A stretch of 19,509 nucleotides of DNA from Euperipatoides rowelli (taxonomy: Eukaryota; Onychophora; Udeonychophora; Euonychophora; Peripatopsidae): the NCBI GenBank assembly GCA_003024985.2, contig PXIH01S0004150.1. One strand, written 5' to 3'. The notes under the pieces were generated by a model, which worked only from the letters and a program-made list of their open reading frames with translations, did no database searches and was not told the DNA's origin. This document shows positions 1-8,768 of the stretch, in pieces. How positions within the stretch are numbered: position 1 is the first letter of the stretch; each line of letters opens with the position of its first letter. Position numbers and translations under genes: made by a program.

Positions 1-330
1 CCTCCTCCCAGTCAGAGGATCCAGAAGGATCCCCTGCCCTAGGGTAAGAATACCGGTGAACAAGATCAGCTTTCATCCCTTTGATTAGATGTCTATACAC
101 AGACCAAAAGCAAGGAATGTATACCTAAGCTAAATAACCATTATCCCTCTACATTATTCCACTTCTACACAGGATGCCAGGTAACACATGAGCCAGAAGA
201 GCTGAGGCTCCCNTGGTCCCATCACTACCAGACACTCTCCCAGACTCAAAATCAATGTAAAAAAAATAAGAAAAAGGGGACTTTGAAAGTGATTGAAGCT
301 CCTGCACTATCAAAATTATAGCTCAACAGA
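1..330 (+). other. GC-richer segment, possible exon edge with splice-donor-like site
   Basis: This stretch is visibly less AT-rich than what follows. At 41-49 the bases AGG|GTAAGAA resemble a strong 5' splice donor, with GT at 44-45. Upstream, one frame reads Ser/Pro/acid-rich (SSQSEDPEGSPAL) and another reads LLPVRGSRRIPCPR; frame 1 is stopped at 40-42. A separate open frame runs from 85 to a stop at 319-321 (78 codons) and has a Lys-rich patch near its end, but I do not recognise it. An exon of a + strand gene ending at 43 is plausible, yet so is unrecognised repeat DNA. The LLPV frame would join in phase with the candidate exon at 4,661 and the SSQS frame would not. Confidence is low. Confidence 0.25.
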
Positions 331-619
331 ATCACCTTTGTGAACATTGTCGAAACATTTATAAGAATAAAGCCCTAAACTAAATTTCCCTAATTAAAAT
401 AGCTATATTAGAAAGACTGACTTAAGGGGATTTCTATTTTCCTATCCCCGGCAGATAGAGTCCGGGTACTACCCACCATAAGGCCTCACAACTTCCCACT
501 AAAACCTTCTCAACTATAGTTTTTTTACAAGCAATTAACAAAATAAAAAATAAATAAATTGTATTGATCAATAAAATTTGCCATGCTATGTCTACTATAA
601 ATAGCCTACCCCCAACACA

Positions 620-877
620 AAATTGGGAGATATTCGAGTTTTCAAAATAATTAATGGAATGGTAGATATATCTTATGATACATTTTTTAAATTTAATGAA
701 GATAGTAGAACTAGGGGACATAAATTCAAGTTAAGAGTTAGGCTAATAGATCTATATTGTTGCGCCAAAAGTTTTTTTTTCCAACAGAGTTGTATCATTT
801 TGGAATGGTTTACCAAGAATCTAAGTCATTTGAATCTTTTAAGCATAGGTTGGATGATTTTATTGATGGTTTAGGTA
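620..877 (+). pseudogene. CR1-like non-LTR retrotransposon, C-terminal end of ORF2 (3' truncated remnant)
   Basis: The conceptual translation matches the conserved C-terminal tail that follows the reverse transcriptase in CR1/jockey-group LINE ORF2 proteins: a block like VFKIINGMVDISYDTFF, then SRTRGHKFKL, then FSNRVVSFWNGLP, then a final ESKSFESFKHRLDDFI block before a TAA at 875-877. The pieces lie in different frames; shifts fall near 770-780 (a T run) and near 820, so the copy is dead. Only the last 80-85 codons remain, with no palm motifs upstream, as expected for a 5'-truncated LINE insertion. About 150 bp of AT-rich 3' sequence follows and runs into a TTA microsatellite at about 1,046-1,064, which fits the short simple-repeat tails of CR1-like elements. 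The family is recognised from motif memory; the exact clade is not resolved. Confidence 0.75.
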
Positions 878-1024
878 TTGTTTAATTTAACTTTAAGAAT
901 ATGCTTATATTTAAACTTATAATTGGTTTGTTTTTATTTTGAAATAGGTTGACAAATAAAGTAGTGAAGCTAGCTACAGTGTAGGTCTGTTGGTATTTTA
1001 AGCATGGGTAGGGCAGTTTATTAT

Positions 1025-1301
1025 AGGTCAAATGTAACAGATTTTTATTATTATTATTATTATTGATTTTCAAAGATAATTAGCCTACTATTAAAAAAAA
1101 TTCCACTGGAAAAAAAAAATTAATAAAATGCATAAAAAAAATTAGTCTATTTAAGGATAAAATTAAGACTATTCCTATCCTCAGTCTGAGATTACAAATT
1201 GAAGCTTTCATATTTTTTTGGTTTGAGATTATTTGATGACAAAATACTCTCTTACAGCTGTTTTCTTTGTAATGATTTAACATGTAAATAGAGGTATGTT
1301 C
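1025..1301 (+). repeat. Dispersed repeat, copy 1
   Basis: This segment aligns along its length with 3,279-3,544 in the same orientation. Shared landmarks in order are GGTCAAATGTAA, TTTTCAAAGATAATTA, CCACTGGAAAAA, AAAATGCATAAAAAAA, GATAAAATTAAGACTATT, GTCTGAGATTACAAA and GTAAATAGAGGTATGTTC. A TTA microsatellite (about 1,046-1,064) sits near its start and is shorter or degenerate in copy 2. No protein coding is visible. It directly follows the CR1-like 3' end, and a hAT-like MITE begins where the similarity stops. Confidence 0.7.
1046..1064. repeat. TTA trinucleotide microsatellite
   Basis: About six tandem TTA units. It lies at the junction between the CR1-like 3' region and the dispersed repeat, and could be the LINE's tail or part of the repeat. 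Confidence 0.8.
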
Positions 1302-1467
1302 AANTAACGAAAAGTATTTTTTAAATGTAACGAAGTAAAAGTAATTAAAAATTGAAATGACAGTACTTCGTTACAACTAAAAATTTTGTAAATGGAAACT
1401 ACTTCATTAATCTAAGAAGTATTGCTACATTTACTTAAGTACATTACTTCGTTACTGCCCAACACTA
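1298..1467 (-). mobile_element. hAT-like MITE (non-autonomous terminal-repeat element)
   Basis: Read on the minus strand the right edge is TAGTGTTGGGCAGTAACG, followed by alternating GTAACGAAGTA and TACTTAAGTA motifs. This style of terminus is widespread among short hAT-derived elements in animal genomes. The left edge carries a decayed counterpart (TAACGAAAAGTA) interrupted by an N at 1,304. Internal GTAACGAAGTA and TACTTCGTTAC blocks make the element strongly self-complementary. It is only about 170 bp and carries no coding sequence. A clean 8-bp target duplication is not visible; ATAGAG occurs on both sides but offset. Assignment to hAT rests on remembered terminal motifs. Confidence 0.55.
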
Positions 1468-3278
1468 ATATAGAGCAAACAAGTTTGTATAGATATCTTT
1501 GTAATCTTGATTATTCATTTGAGAGAGTCCTTCACACGGTTCCTACTGTAGGATAAAGAGGAGGAGTCATCGTCTTGTTTATGCTGATCCAGACTAAATA
1601 ATGAGTTACTCCAGGCTGATGGTATTATATATAATATTATGCATTATGAGTCATGGAAAATCATATCTTAAGTGTTCCTTTTAAGAGGCTGAGCAGTGGC
1701 CATAAATTGGGTTTCAGTCTCCAAGTGAATAGTTATCTACAGAGTTTGGTTGCTGCATATAATGTTTGTGACATTTGACTTGTAGCATGTATGACTGTTC
1801 TTTGTATGAAGGTGTCTGGTTAGTCTCTCAGCAATTAGGACATTTGGTTATTTAATTGGGTCAAGGTAGCTATGACTTTATGTGTTACATCTTCTGAATT
1901 GTAGTAAAATCCCTAAATGAATGCACTGTATTGTAAAATCAGAATTTTACTACATTATTAGTTTTTATTGGTTTATTACATATTTTTAAAACTATATTAC
2001 ATTACTTTGTTGTAAGAATTTCTACTGTCTAGAAATTTAAATAAGGAATGTGACACACATTTAGGCAAGATTGCTTATAAATTTGGTGAAATATTCAGAC
2101 ACTTGTAATTGTTATATACACTTTCATCATAAACAATTTATATTTATTAGTTGATAAGAAATCATGATAATATAGAAATTAAACAAAAATAAATAAATAA
2201 AAAAAAAAACCTACAAAAAAATAAATAAACTTTTATCGGCAAATTCTCCAAGTTCATTCGTCAAAATCTCCAAACTCGCTCTCCCAAATCTCCATTACCA
2301 AAATCTCTTAAAATCAATAATTTAAAACAGGTCTGTCATAATATATTAATTTGTTAGGACTAAATGGGGTATAACTCATTTTCCTTTAGTATTATTTCTC
2401 ACTTCTGTTCAAGGGGGATTTTTCATGATCACCCTTTCATTTATCCCTAAGCAGTATTAATTCCATCTACGGTAATTATTTTCTAAAATTTGGGCTTAAA
2501 ATGATGAAGTATGGTATTGAAATGATAACTTTACCTAAGATTGCTGAATTTGAGAAATATTTATATGTTAGATAAAACTAATAAATGATAGAGGCTGAAA
2601 GTGATCTTTGTTAGCAAAAATGAGACCTAATACTTTAAAATAAACAAGAGTTCTCCGTGGATTACCAAATTTTTGGAAATGTTTCAATAGAATCATTTTG
2701 CATGACTAAAATAAATCTCAATTTGTATATTTACTCTCTATAAATGGTTAACATTTCCTATTTTGTATACTAGTATTTATTTGTTTTAATTAAATGTAAC
2801 ATTTTGTGGAAATTATATTTTTTAAAAAAAGTAAATATAAGCTATTATAGAAACATGTTAGGTATTGTTGCTAATTGGAATTGAACTTATAAAAAATAAA
2901 TAAATAAATGAATTTTACTAGAATTTAATTTCACATTACTGTTAATTCAATTTTCTGATTTCTGTATAGTGAATTAAATTTTTTAGACAATACCTGCTGT
3001 ATATTCTGTAATTTCCTAAAGAAAACATAAAAAAAAAAAAAAATTCTTTAATACACTGTATATTTTAAATCTTAGATTCAGATACATGCAAATTTTACAT
3101 CCGGAATAATAATAATAATTGTCTAAATTAGTCGCTAACATCATTTCTTGGTTAAAAAATAGGCTATTTTCCATATGTTACAAAAAGTATGCAAATGAAT
3201 AGGGCCTTGGCATTGACATCTAAATCAATCATCTCATCAATGGTTCTGAGAAAAATAAAATCAGGAACTTTTTTTTAA
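1468..3278. other. AT-rich noncoding stretch
   Basis: No coding signature is visible. It holds A/T homopolymers, ATAAATAA-type simple repeats at about 2,185-2,230 and 2,890-2,910, a degenerate run of AAATCTCC-like units at about 2,240-2,310, and a short AAT run at 3,106-3,120. It may be intron sequence of the gene suggested by the exon candidates at 1-43 and 4,661. Confidence 0.5.
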
Positions 3279-3544
3279 AGGTCAAATGTAATGGATTTTT
3301 AAATATTTTTTTTATTATTTATTTTCAAAGATAATTACTGGAAAAAAAATCCACTGGAAAAATAAAATTTAAAATGCATAAAAAAAAGTTATTTAAAGAT
3401 AAAATTAAGACTATTGCTATCCTCCGTCTGAGATTACAAAAGAAAGCTTTCAATTTTTTTGGGGTCTGAGATTAATGTGATGATGAAACAGTTTCTACAG
3501 CTGTTTACTTCTTAATAATTAATTATGTAAATAGAGGTATGTTC
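3279..3544 (+). repeat. Dispersed repeat, copy 2
   Basis: Direct copy of 1,025-1,301 with moderate divergence and small indels. It shares the same ordered landmarks and ends at GTAAATAGAGGTATGTTC, after which the two copies diverge. No coding or terminal inverted repeats are seen, so the class is unknown. Confidence 0.7.
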
Positions 3545-3847
3545 CGCTTGTAGTAAAGGTCATTTTGATTTAAAAAAAAACAACAAATTGGACCATAATA
3601 GCACAAAGGATGAATTTGATTATGATTTTTTACAAGTATTTAAACAATTAGTCCATAGGATTTCCATCCTTTAACTGATGAAGATAGCAAATATTCTATA
3701 GTTTAGTATAGCAAGCTCTATTCATTTCTCAACCTTACCTAACAAAATATCTCCCCGAGCGTTTGCAGTAGACAATGTTTAAAGGGGGAGGAGCTAAAGA
3801 CAATTATTTTAAAAATTAAATTGTAAGTAACTATTTTTTTATTTAAT

Positions 3848-3937
3848 TTTTTTTTCTGGTCGATATTTTTTTTTTAGTAAAATTCTTTGAAAATCAATAA
3901 TAAAAAAAAAAAATTAAAAAATCCGTTACATTAGGTT
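3848..3937 (-). repeat. Dispersed repeat, partial inverted copy 3
   Basis: The reverse complement reads TGTAACGGATTTTT, then a T/A-rich run, then TATTATTGATTTTCAAAGA, then A-rich sequence ending CGACCAGAAAAAAAAA. This matches the first 90 bases or so of copy 1. A short direct-orientation fragment (GATTAATTAGCCTA) lies just right, at about 3,990-4,005. The inverted arrangement suggests repeated insertion or rearrangement of the same family. Confidence 0.5.
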
Positions 3938-4019
3938 GTTTGGTATTGTAACAAATGATAGTTTTTTTTTTTTTTTAATTTAAAATCCCCAAGATTAATT
4001 AGCCTATAATAAAAAATTT

Positions 4020-4660
4020 AAAAAATTATAAAAAAAAAAAACAATAACAAAAAAATATACCGTATATAAAATATTAGATTAGTACCAGGGACAACCTCAT
4101 TAGACTATAGTCTATTGTTGTCCGGCATATTTGTATTTGTATTCTTCTCTGTCTGCCCAAGTTAGGATGTTTAAATTTGTCTTTAATAAATAATTAAGTT
4201 TTAAGCTTGTAATCAATTATTCCCTAACTTAGCTAATATTCAAAAAAGACACTGGACTGTTTGACGGGCAATACTATCTTTTGACAAATAAATTTTGGTA
4301 TAAAGTTTTTTTTTTATATAAACTTAGTGCTTTTAATAACTTACCTCCTTTTTAACAATAGGATAATCCTAGTGTTTTTGTCAAATCAACCCTTGTAAGA
4401 GTATTTAAACTTCTCTAGTCTATGTGACGCAGAACAATGACAATTGTTTATTTATTTTGCTTTGCTTAAACAATAGAAACTAAATTATTTGGTGTTGAAT
4501 AAATCATGATACCGGACTAAATTATTGATTTACGTTGAAAATTGAATTAAAAAAAGTTTACAAAAATTATTTAATGGCATACTGGACTATTATAAAGGTT
4601 ATGAAACAATACTTCTGATTAAGCTTTAATAATAAATTTAATATTTTTTTTTTTTAATAG
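4020..4660. other. AT-rich noncoding stretch ahead of candidate terminal exon
   Basis: No coding seen. It ends in a long T tract (about 4,644-4,655) and AATAG, an acceptor-like sequence for the exon at 4,661. A phrase near 4,598-4,618 (AAAGGTTATGAAACAAT) recurs with changes near 5,791. Confidence 0.4.
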
Positions 4661-4771
4661 GACATCTCGGCAAGTCCAAATCTGCAACAATACGGCCACA
4701 ATGCGGTACAGTACATTGATTATGGAGAGGTGCTGCCACCTATAACACAATTCTTTACAGCAGAGATGTAA
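4661..4771 (+). CDS. Candidate terminal exon of an unidentified host gene
   Basis: A 111-bp island of much higher GC content follows a textbook acceptor: about 13 consecutive T bases, then AATAG, with AG at 4,659-4,660. Read in phase 0 it encodes 36 residues, starting DISASPNLQQYGHNAVQY and ending in LPPITQFFTAEM with TAA at 4,769-4,771. The GC-rich island ends almost exactly at that stop. An AATAAA polyadenylation signal lies at 4,989-4,994, giving a 3'UTR of roughly 220-240 bp. The residue mix looks like the flexible C-terminus of a regulatory protein, but I do not recognise it. A second frame is open for 27 codons, so the phase is inferred. The upstream exon may be the segment ending at 43 or may lie outside the window. 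Confidence 0.45.
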   Translation, partial: DISASPNLQQYGHNAVQYIDYGEVLPPITQFFTAEM

Positions 4772-4988
4772 CTGCTTAAGTTTGGCTCATATCGAGCATG
4801 AAACATATACCTATAATATGACTTATTAAAGTATCTACATTAATCACAAGTAGCTTACATCGCTGGGAACATGACATAAGGTAACTCAAGTATAGTTAAA
4901 GCAAATACGTTCTACTTGTATACAAGTATAGAGACATACAGTATGATCTAAAGATTTTGTTTGAGACTAACTGAAGGTATGAAGTCTA

Positions 4989-4994
4989 AATAAA
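4989..4994 (+). promoter_or_regulatory. Candidate polyadenylation signal AATAAA
   Basis: A canonical AATAAA hexamer about 220 bp downstream of the stop codon at 4,769-4,771. In such AT-rich DNA the hexamer also occurs by chance, so its weight comes only from its position. Confidence 0.3.
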
Positions 4995-5195
4995 TGCACA
5001 ATATTTATTTGATATATGTTCCATGAATAAGAAATAATTTTTCTGAGAAGAAATGCACGAATCTTTTTTTTTAAAAAATAACACACTTTAGCCTACATGG
5101 CATCCCTAATAATTACATTATTAATTTGCTTAGTACAAATTTAAAATCAGACAATAATCATTACAAAATCAGAGAATAAAGATACAAAAGGACAT

Positions 5196-5250
5196 TTTTT
5201 TTAAGTCGTGAATCATTTTTTCAAACTTCAAATGCAATCCAAATTATAAA
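5196..5250 (+). repeat. Short direct repeat, copy 1 (pairs with 5,419-5,471)
   Basis: Shares TTTTTAAG-CGTGAA-CATT, TTTCAAACTTCAAAT and CAATCCAAA--ATAAA with 5,419-5,471. The two copies are about 220 bp apart. No coding is seen. Confidence 0.55.
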
Positions 5251-5418
5251 GAACTTTATAACTTTGTGTGTTGATTATTAATAGACCAGGAATTATTGGT
5301 TATTTTGATTATATTTGTTAAATAAAATAATACAATGTAAACATTAAAAAATATTTTAATTAATAATCAGAATTTCAAACTTTGAAACCAAAAGTAAATG
5401 TACCAGCCCAAAAACAGA

Positions 5419-5471
5419 ATTTTTAAGCCGTGAACCATTATTTCAAACTTCAAATTACAATCCAAACCATA
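5419..5471 (+). repeat. Short direct repeat, copy 2
   Basis: Second copy of the 53-55 bp unit at 5,196-5,250. It ends about eight bases before the left end of the TATA-flanked inverted-repeat element at 5,480. Confidence 0.55.
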
Positions 5472-5479
5472 AAAATATA

Positions 5480-5504
5480 GGGTGAATGTGCCAATAGTTG
5501 ACCA
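5480..5504 (+). repeat. Left terminal inverted repeat of the 2.0 kb element
   Basis: A 25-nt terminal repeat starting GGGTGAATG, preceded by TATA. It differs from the right end by G versus A at the fifth base. Confidence 0.6.
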
Positions 5505-5654
5505 GTTAAGAGAAGTTTCACATATAATACAGTGTTTTACTGTGGAATGAAATAAAATTATTTGGCATTGTTAAACACATGAACAGGCAGCTTATTTATT
5601 TCTGAACGCTTTACATTATAAAGAAAATANATTGCTCACTCGGACAATTTTTTT

Positions 5655-5723
5655 TGTGGGCCCCCCAAGAAAGTGGGGGCCCTAAGCTATAGCTTGTTTA
5701 GCTTATACGTAAATCCTGCACTG
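5655..5723 (-). mobile_element. hAT-like terminal fragment with strong GC hairpin
   Basis: On the minus strand this reads AGTGCAGGATTTACG, then a short AT-rich spacer, then AGGGCCCCC and GGGGGGCCC. Phrases of the type GGCCGGATTTACG followed by GGGCCCCC recur at the ends of hAT-derived repeats in many animal genomes (from memory). GGGCCCCC (5,658-5,665) and GGGGGCCC (5,675-5,682) form an 8-bp GC stem with a 9-nt loop, and AAGCTATAGCTT (5,684-5,695) is a perfect palindrome. No matching opposite end or target duplication was found, so it is a fragment, probably nested inside the 2.0 kb element. Confidence 0.4.
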
Positions 5724-5729
5724 GAGAAG

Positions 5730-7200
5730 CTGAATAGAAAAAGTTATAAAACTTATTTATCAAATACTTTACATACATATGGTTGGAGTAAAGGTTATGG
5801 AACAATGCTTAGAATTTGATTTGTAGTTAGCAGATGATCCAATTAATGGTACTCATTTATTTAACAGTTGTATTGGTAATACTTTACTGCTTGCTTTAAC
5901 TTCTCATTTCTTTATAGAATAACGGTTACTGTTAATTATCTATATTTGGTGATATAAGAAAGAGGGTAATAAAGGGATTGTAGAGGAGGTGGAGGTTATA
6001 TTACTGTATCAAGACTGATTCTCTGTTCATGAAAATATGTTTTCCAATAAAATCATCCATTGCTGTTGTAAAAATATGTAAAAAATATGTATAATGTATC
6101 CATCATTACCTATACTTTTAAACTGGCCGAGAACCTTAATATTTTTAATTTACTCTTTAATAAATTGGTTCTGGATTTTAAAAAAATTATTCTAAATACT
6201 AATAATAAATAAGACTTTTTTCCCCCAGTTAATTAATTAAAAGTATAGAGCTGAATGAATTGTAATGTCATCCTTTAATTTGAGATTCATTTCATCTCAT
6301 CATTTCTGATATTATTTGATTATATGATTGTTATTATTATATTTTAAACTACAATTAGACTATGAAATTTTTCTCATTGCTATTTTATTGAATTGTAAAA
6401 TGTTTCTGTTGTTAATAAATCAGCTTGAATTCGGTATAATCTGGCTCTAACCGCTAAACAAGTTTTCTTGCTTTTTTTTCTTTCTTTCTTTTGCTTTTAT
6501 TTTAGCTTTAATATTTTGCTTAATTAATTAATCTTTAATACTGCTTAACATTTCTATTTCCAACTAACATTAACTCTATGAACCCCAAACCCATAAATAG
6601 CCGTTTGATTAGTTTGGCCTATAAAGTCTTAGTTAGAATTGATAAGAAGTGAAGCAATCTTATCAATTGTACGATGTATTTAAACATACTGTATTTCATT
6701 GCTATTTTAGAATTTTGTCTTCAAGAAAGGGATATTAATTCTCATGATTGCAATGGAATTGATTACCTGTAAACAATAACAACAAAATTTTGAATGGTTT
6801 ACTTATTTATACATGAGAATAGTGTTGTAAGATATGTTAGGTGAAGCTGCAAAGATAAAAGCTTGTTACAAGTAAAGATACTTTTAAAAAATGAAGCTCA
6901 CAAAATAGTTACAACTGCTTTTTGAAAATAACTAAGATACTTAATTACTTTTTTTGTGACAAATTTGTACATAATGATGATTTTCAGAATTTAGGAAATC
7001 AAATTTGTTTACAATGCTGAAATATGAGATTAATTTATTCTTTTTCTGTTATAGTCTAAATATAATGAATGTATAGCTAACATTTATAAATTTGTTNCAT
7101 GGACATTTTGCAGTTAAGGTTAATGCTAATTATTTTGTCAACATAATTATATAATTATACATGTTTTCTAATTTATAAATAACAAAAACATAATTATAAT
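5730..7200. other. AT-rich interior of the 2.0 kb TIR element
   Basis: No coding is evident on either strand. It contains TTAATTAATTAA-type runs, a pyrimidine-rich TTTCTTTC patch near 6,474-6,492 and an N at 7,097. It could be an intron of a transposase or simply non-autonomous filler. Confidence 0.4.
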
Positions 7201-7211
7201 TGTGCAAATAC

Positions 7212-7404
7212 CTGTTTGATGGAAGCAGATTAAAGTTGCCTCTACACTCTGCACTAATGGCTTTTATATGTCCAGCTCTTTGCAAACAAATATCAAGATA
7301 GTTACAAACATCTACTACCTGTTCCTGTTTGGACAATTTGTTATGAGGTAATTCATTGGCTGTCCAAGAACAGCCTGGGCCAATCAGATTTAATCTTTCT
7401 CTAC
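7212..7404 (-). CDS. Candidate internal exon (unidentified protein)
   Basis: On the minus strand an acceptor-like ATTTTAG (AG at 7,405-7,406) opens a 193-bp segment of raised GC content. It closes at CAG|GTATTT, a good donor with GT at 7,211-7,210. The segment is open throughout one frame, with 2 nt before and 2 nt after 63 full codons. Landmarks include GPGCSWTANELPH, a Gln/Val-rich stretch, then CNYLDICLQRAGH and AECRGNFNLLPSN. The frame also stays open upstream to 7,465, through the terminal repeat, so the true start could differ. I do not recognise the protein. It lies within 80 bp of the right TIR of the 2.0 kb element, so it may be part of that element's transposase rather than a host gene. 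Confidence 0.4.
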
Positions 7405-7448
7405 CTAAAATTTTAATTAGAAACTGAAATTGGTCAACTACTGGTGGG

Positions 7449-7473
7449 TGGTCAACTATTGGCACATTTACCC
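7449..7473 (-). repeat. Right terminal inverted repeat of the 2.0 kb element
   Basis: Inverse of 5,480-5,504 with one substitution, followed by TATA at 7,474-7,477. The subterminal word TAGTTGACCA is repeated just inside it. Confidence 0.6.
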
Positions 7474-8660
7474 TATAGTCTTGACAGACCTAGTGACAAG
7501 TTTCAATTAATATTAATACCATAAAATATAATTCAGTTAAAGGTAGTTAGGCTAATTAAGTTATTCTACTGAGGGAATAATATTAACCACCCCCATTTAT
7601 GAACGCATCCTTTTAACAACCCTTAGTAAAATTTACTTATTTTTGTACTTTTCAAATACTATATACTGTAATTATCAAAGTTTCATCGTTCATTCTATAA
7701 AGTTTTTTTTAATTATCTATACATATTACGGTATCTCAAAAGTATTTTCCTCAAGGTGTGTTTTGTCAAATTTAATAATTTCGAGCATTTCTTTTTTCAT
7801 ACAATTATTTGGTAGTATTTCAGTATTGTTAAATATTTTATCATTTCTGCATTTCCAGATCACGAAAAAGAAAGAAGAAATAGCCTACATTTAGATATGT
7901 TCTTTTAGTAGCCAGCTGTATGGCTAAAGATTCAATAGCGTTATCATTAAAACTTATATCCAAGAAGGAAAAAGTTTTTCTCTGATACTATGAAAGAAAC
8001 AACACTAAAAAAAAAGATGAATTGAAGTTTCAATTTCACTATAGAATACACAGTTTCTTGTCTCTACAGAAGTATAATTGTGACATTAGATTTTCATTGG
8101 AAGAACATTATTGAGTAGGCTAGTTTATAAATAAAATCAATGATTAAAGGTTTTGTATAGGAGTTTATTAGGTCTTTTGTTATTTTCTAGAATAAATTGT
8201 AGTGTTTTCATTAATGTATTCCATATAGTGTTTCCTAAGGGTTTTTTAATTAATTGTTGTTACATTTGTTAACTCTAAGTCATCCATGATATTTTGATAG
8301 TTTTTGATCAGTCCAAGATATATTAATGAAACAAATGTTGGTTGTGGGGACGAAAACCACTCAAACCCATTAAATCAAAAATGCAATAAAAGTTTTATAA
8401 ATGCATTAAATTTTAAAGATACAATTTGAATGTTTGTTTTTAAGACCTAATCCTCCCAATGCTTTTGGGAGCATAATTTTTTCAATTGAAATAAAGTGTT
8501 TTTATTTATAAATTTTTTGAGAATTTAATATGAGGGGCATAATAATTTATTACAGTTGTTATATAAACATTTATAATTTTTACCTTCAAAGGTATAGCCC
8601 ATATGCCATTTTAATGGAGTTGCATGCATTGTTTATTTTTTTAAGTATTTCTGTTTGAAT

Positions 8661-8757
8661 TATATTTTTGGATTGAAAGTCATAAAAAGGAAAAGGTATT
8701 CCAAGGAATTTGGAGGGGAATTTTTATTAAAATCGTTGATTGATAAATTTGTGTAAA
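8661..8757 (-). repeat. Long hairpin, left arm (native LINE orientation)
   Basis: This arm of about 97 bp is nearly perfectly inverse-complementary to 8,769-8,863, with only a few mismatches and 1-nt indels. Read on the minus strand it encodes the expected LINE thumb sequence (SKFLGIPFPFYDFQS) in line with downstream coding, so it is probably the original copy. Confidence 0.85.
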
Positions 8758-8768
8758 TAGCGTATTAC

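Larger units (their letters stand above)
5480..7473. mobile_element. Putative DNA transposon with short TIRs and TATA flanks (unclassified)
   Basis: The left end reads GGGTGAATGTGCCAATAG then TTGACCA (5,480-5,504). The right end is its exact inverse apart from one substitution (7,449-7,473). Both are directly flanked by TATA (5,476-5,479 and 7,474-7,477). An inverted 25-mer with one mismatch at 2 kb spacing, with identical flanks, is very unlikely by chance and is the signature of a cut-and-paste element. Because TATA is a palindrome, the target duplication could be TA or TATA. The right end repeats the subterminal word TAGTTGACCA. The interior is mostly AT-rich and noncoding, with a hAT-like fragment near 5,655-5,723 and one exon-like segment near the right end on the minus strand, so this copy is probably non-autonomous or decayed. 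I cannot name the superfamily. Confidence 0.55.

Noticed and set aside
434-721. 95-codon minus-strand open frame opposite the CR1-like remnant
   Set aside because: It overlaps the recognisable LINE coding on the other strand and has no family features; it is a shadow frame.
2240-2310. CRISPR-like or tandem array of AAATCTCC words
   Set aside because: The units are degenerate, irregularly spaced and lack unique spacers; this is eukaryotic low-complexity sequence.
5530-5723. Pairing CAGTGTTTTACTG near 5,531 with the hAT-like end at 5,723 as one small element
   Set aside because: The two ends agree only in the first five bases, and flanking sequences show no 8-bp duplication.
7643-7894. 83-codon + strand open frame rich in Ile, Phe and Ser
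   Set aside because: It is antisense to the LINE C-terminal tail (VIWKCRNDKIF), which explains the open frame; the hydrophobic look comes from AT-rich codons.
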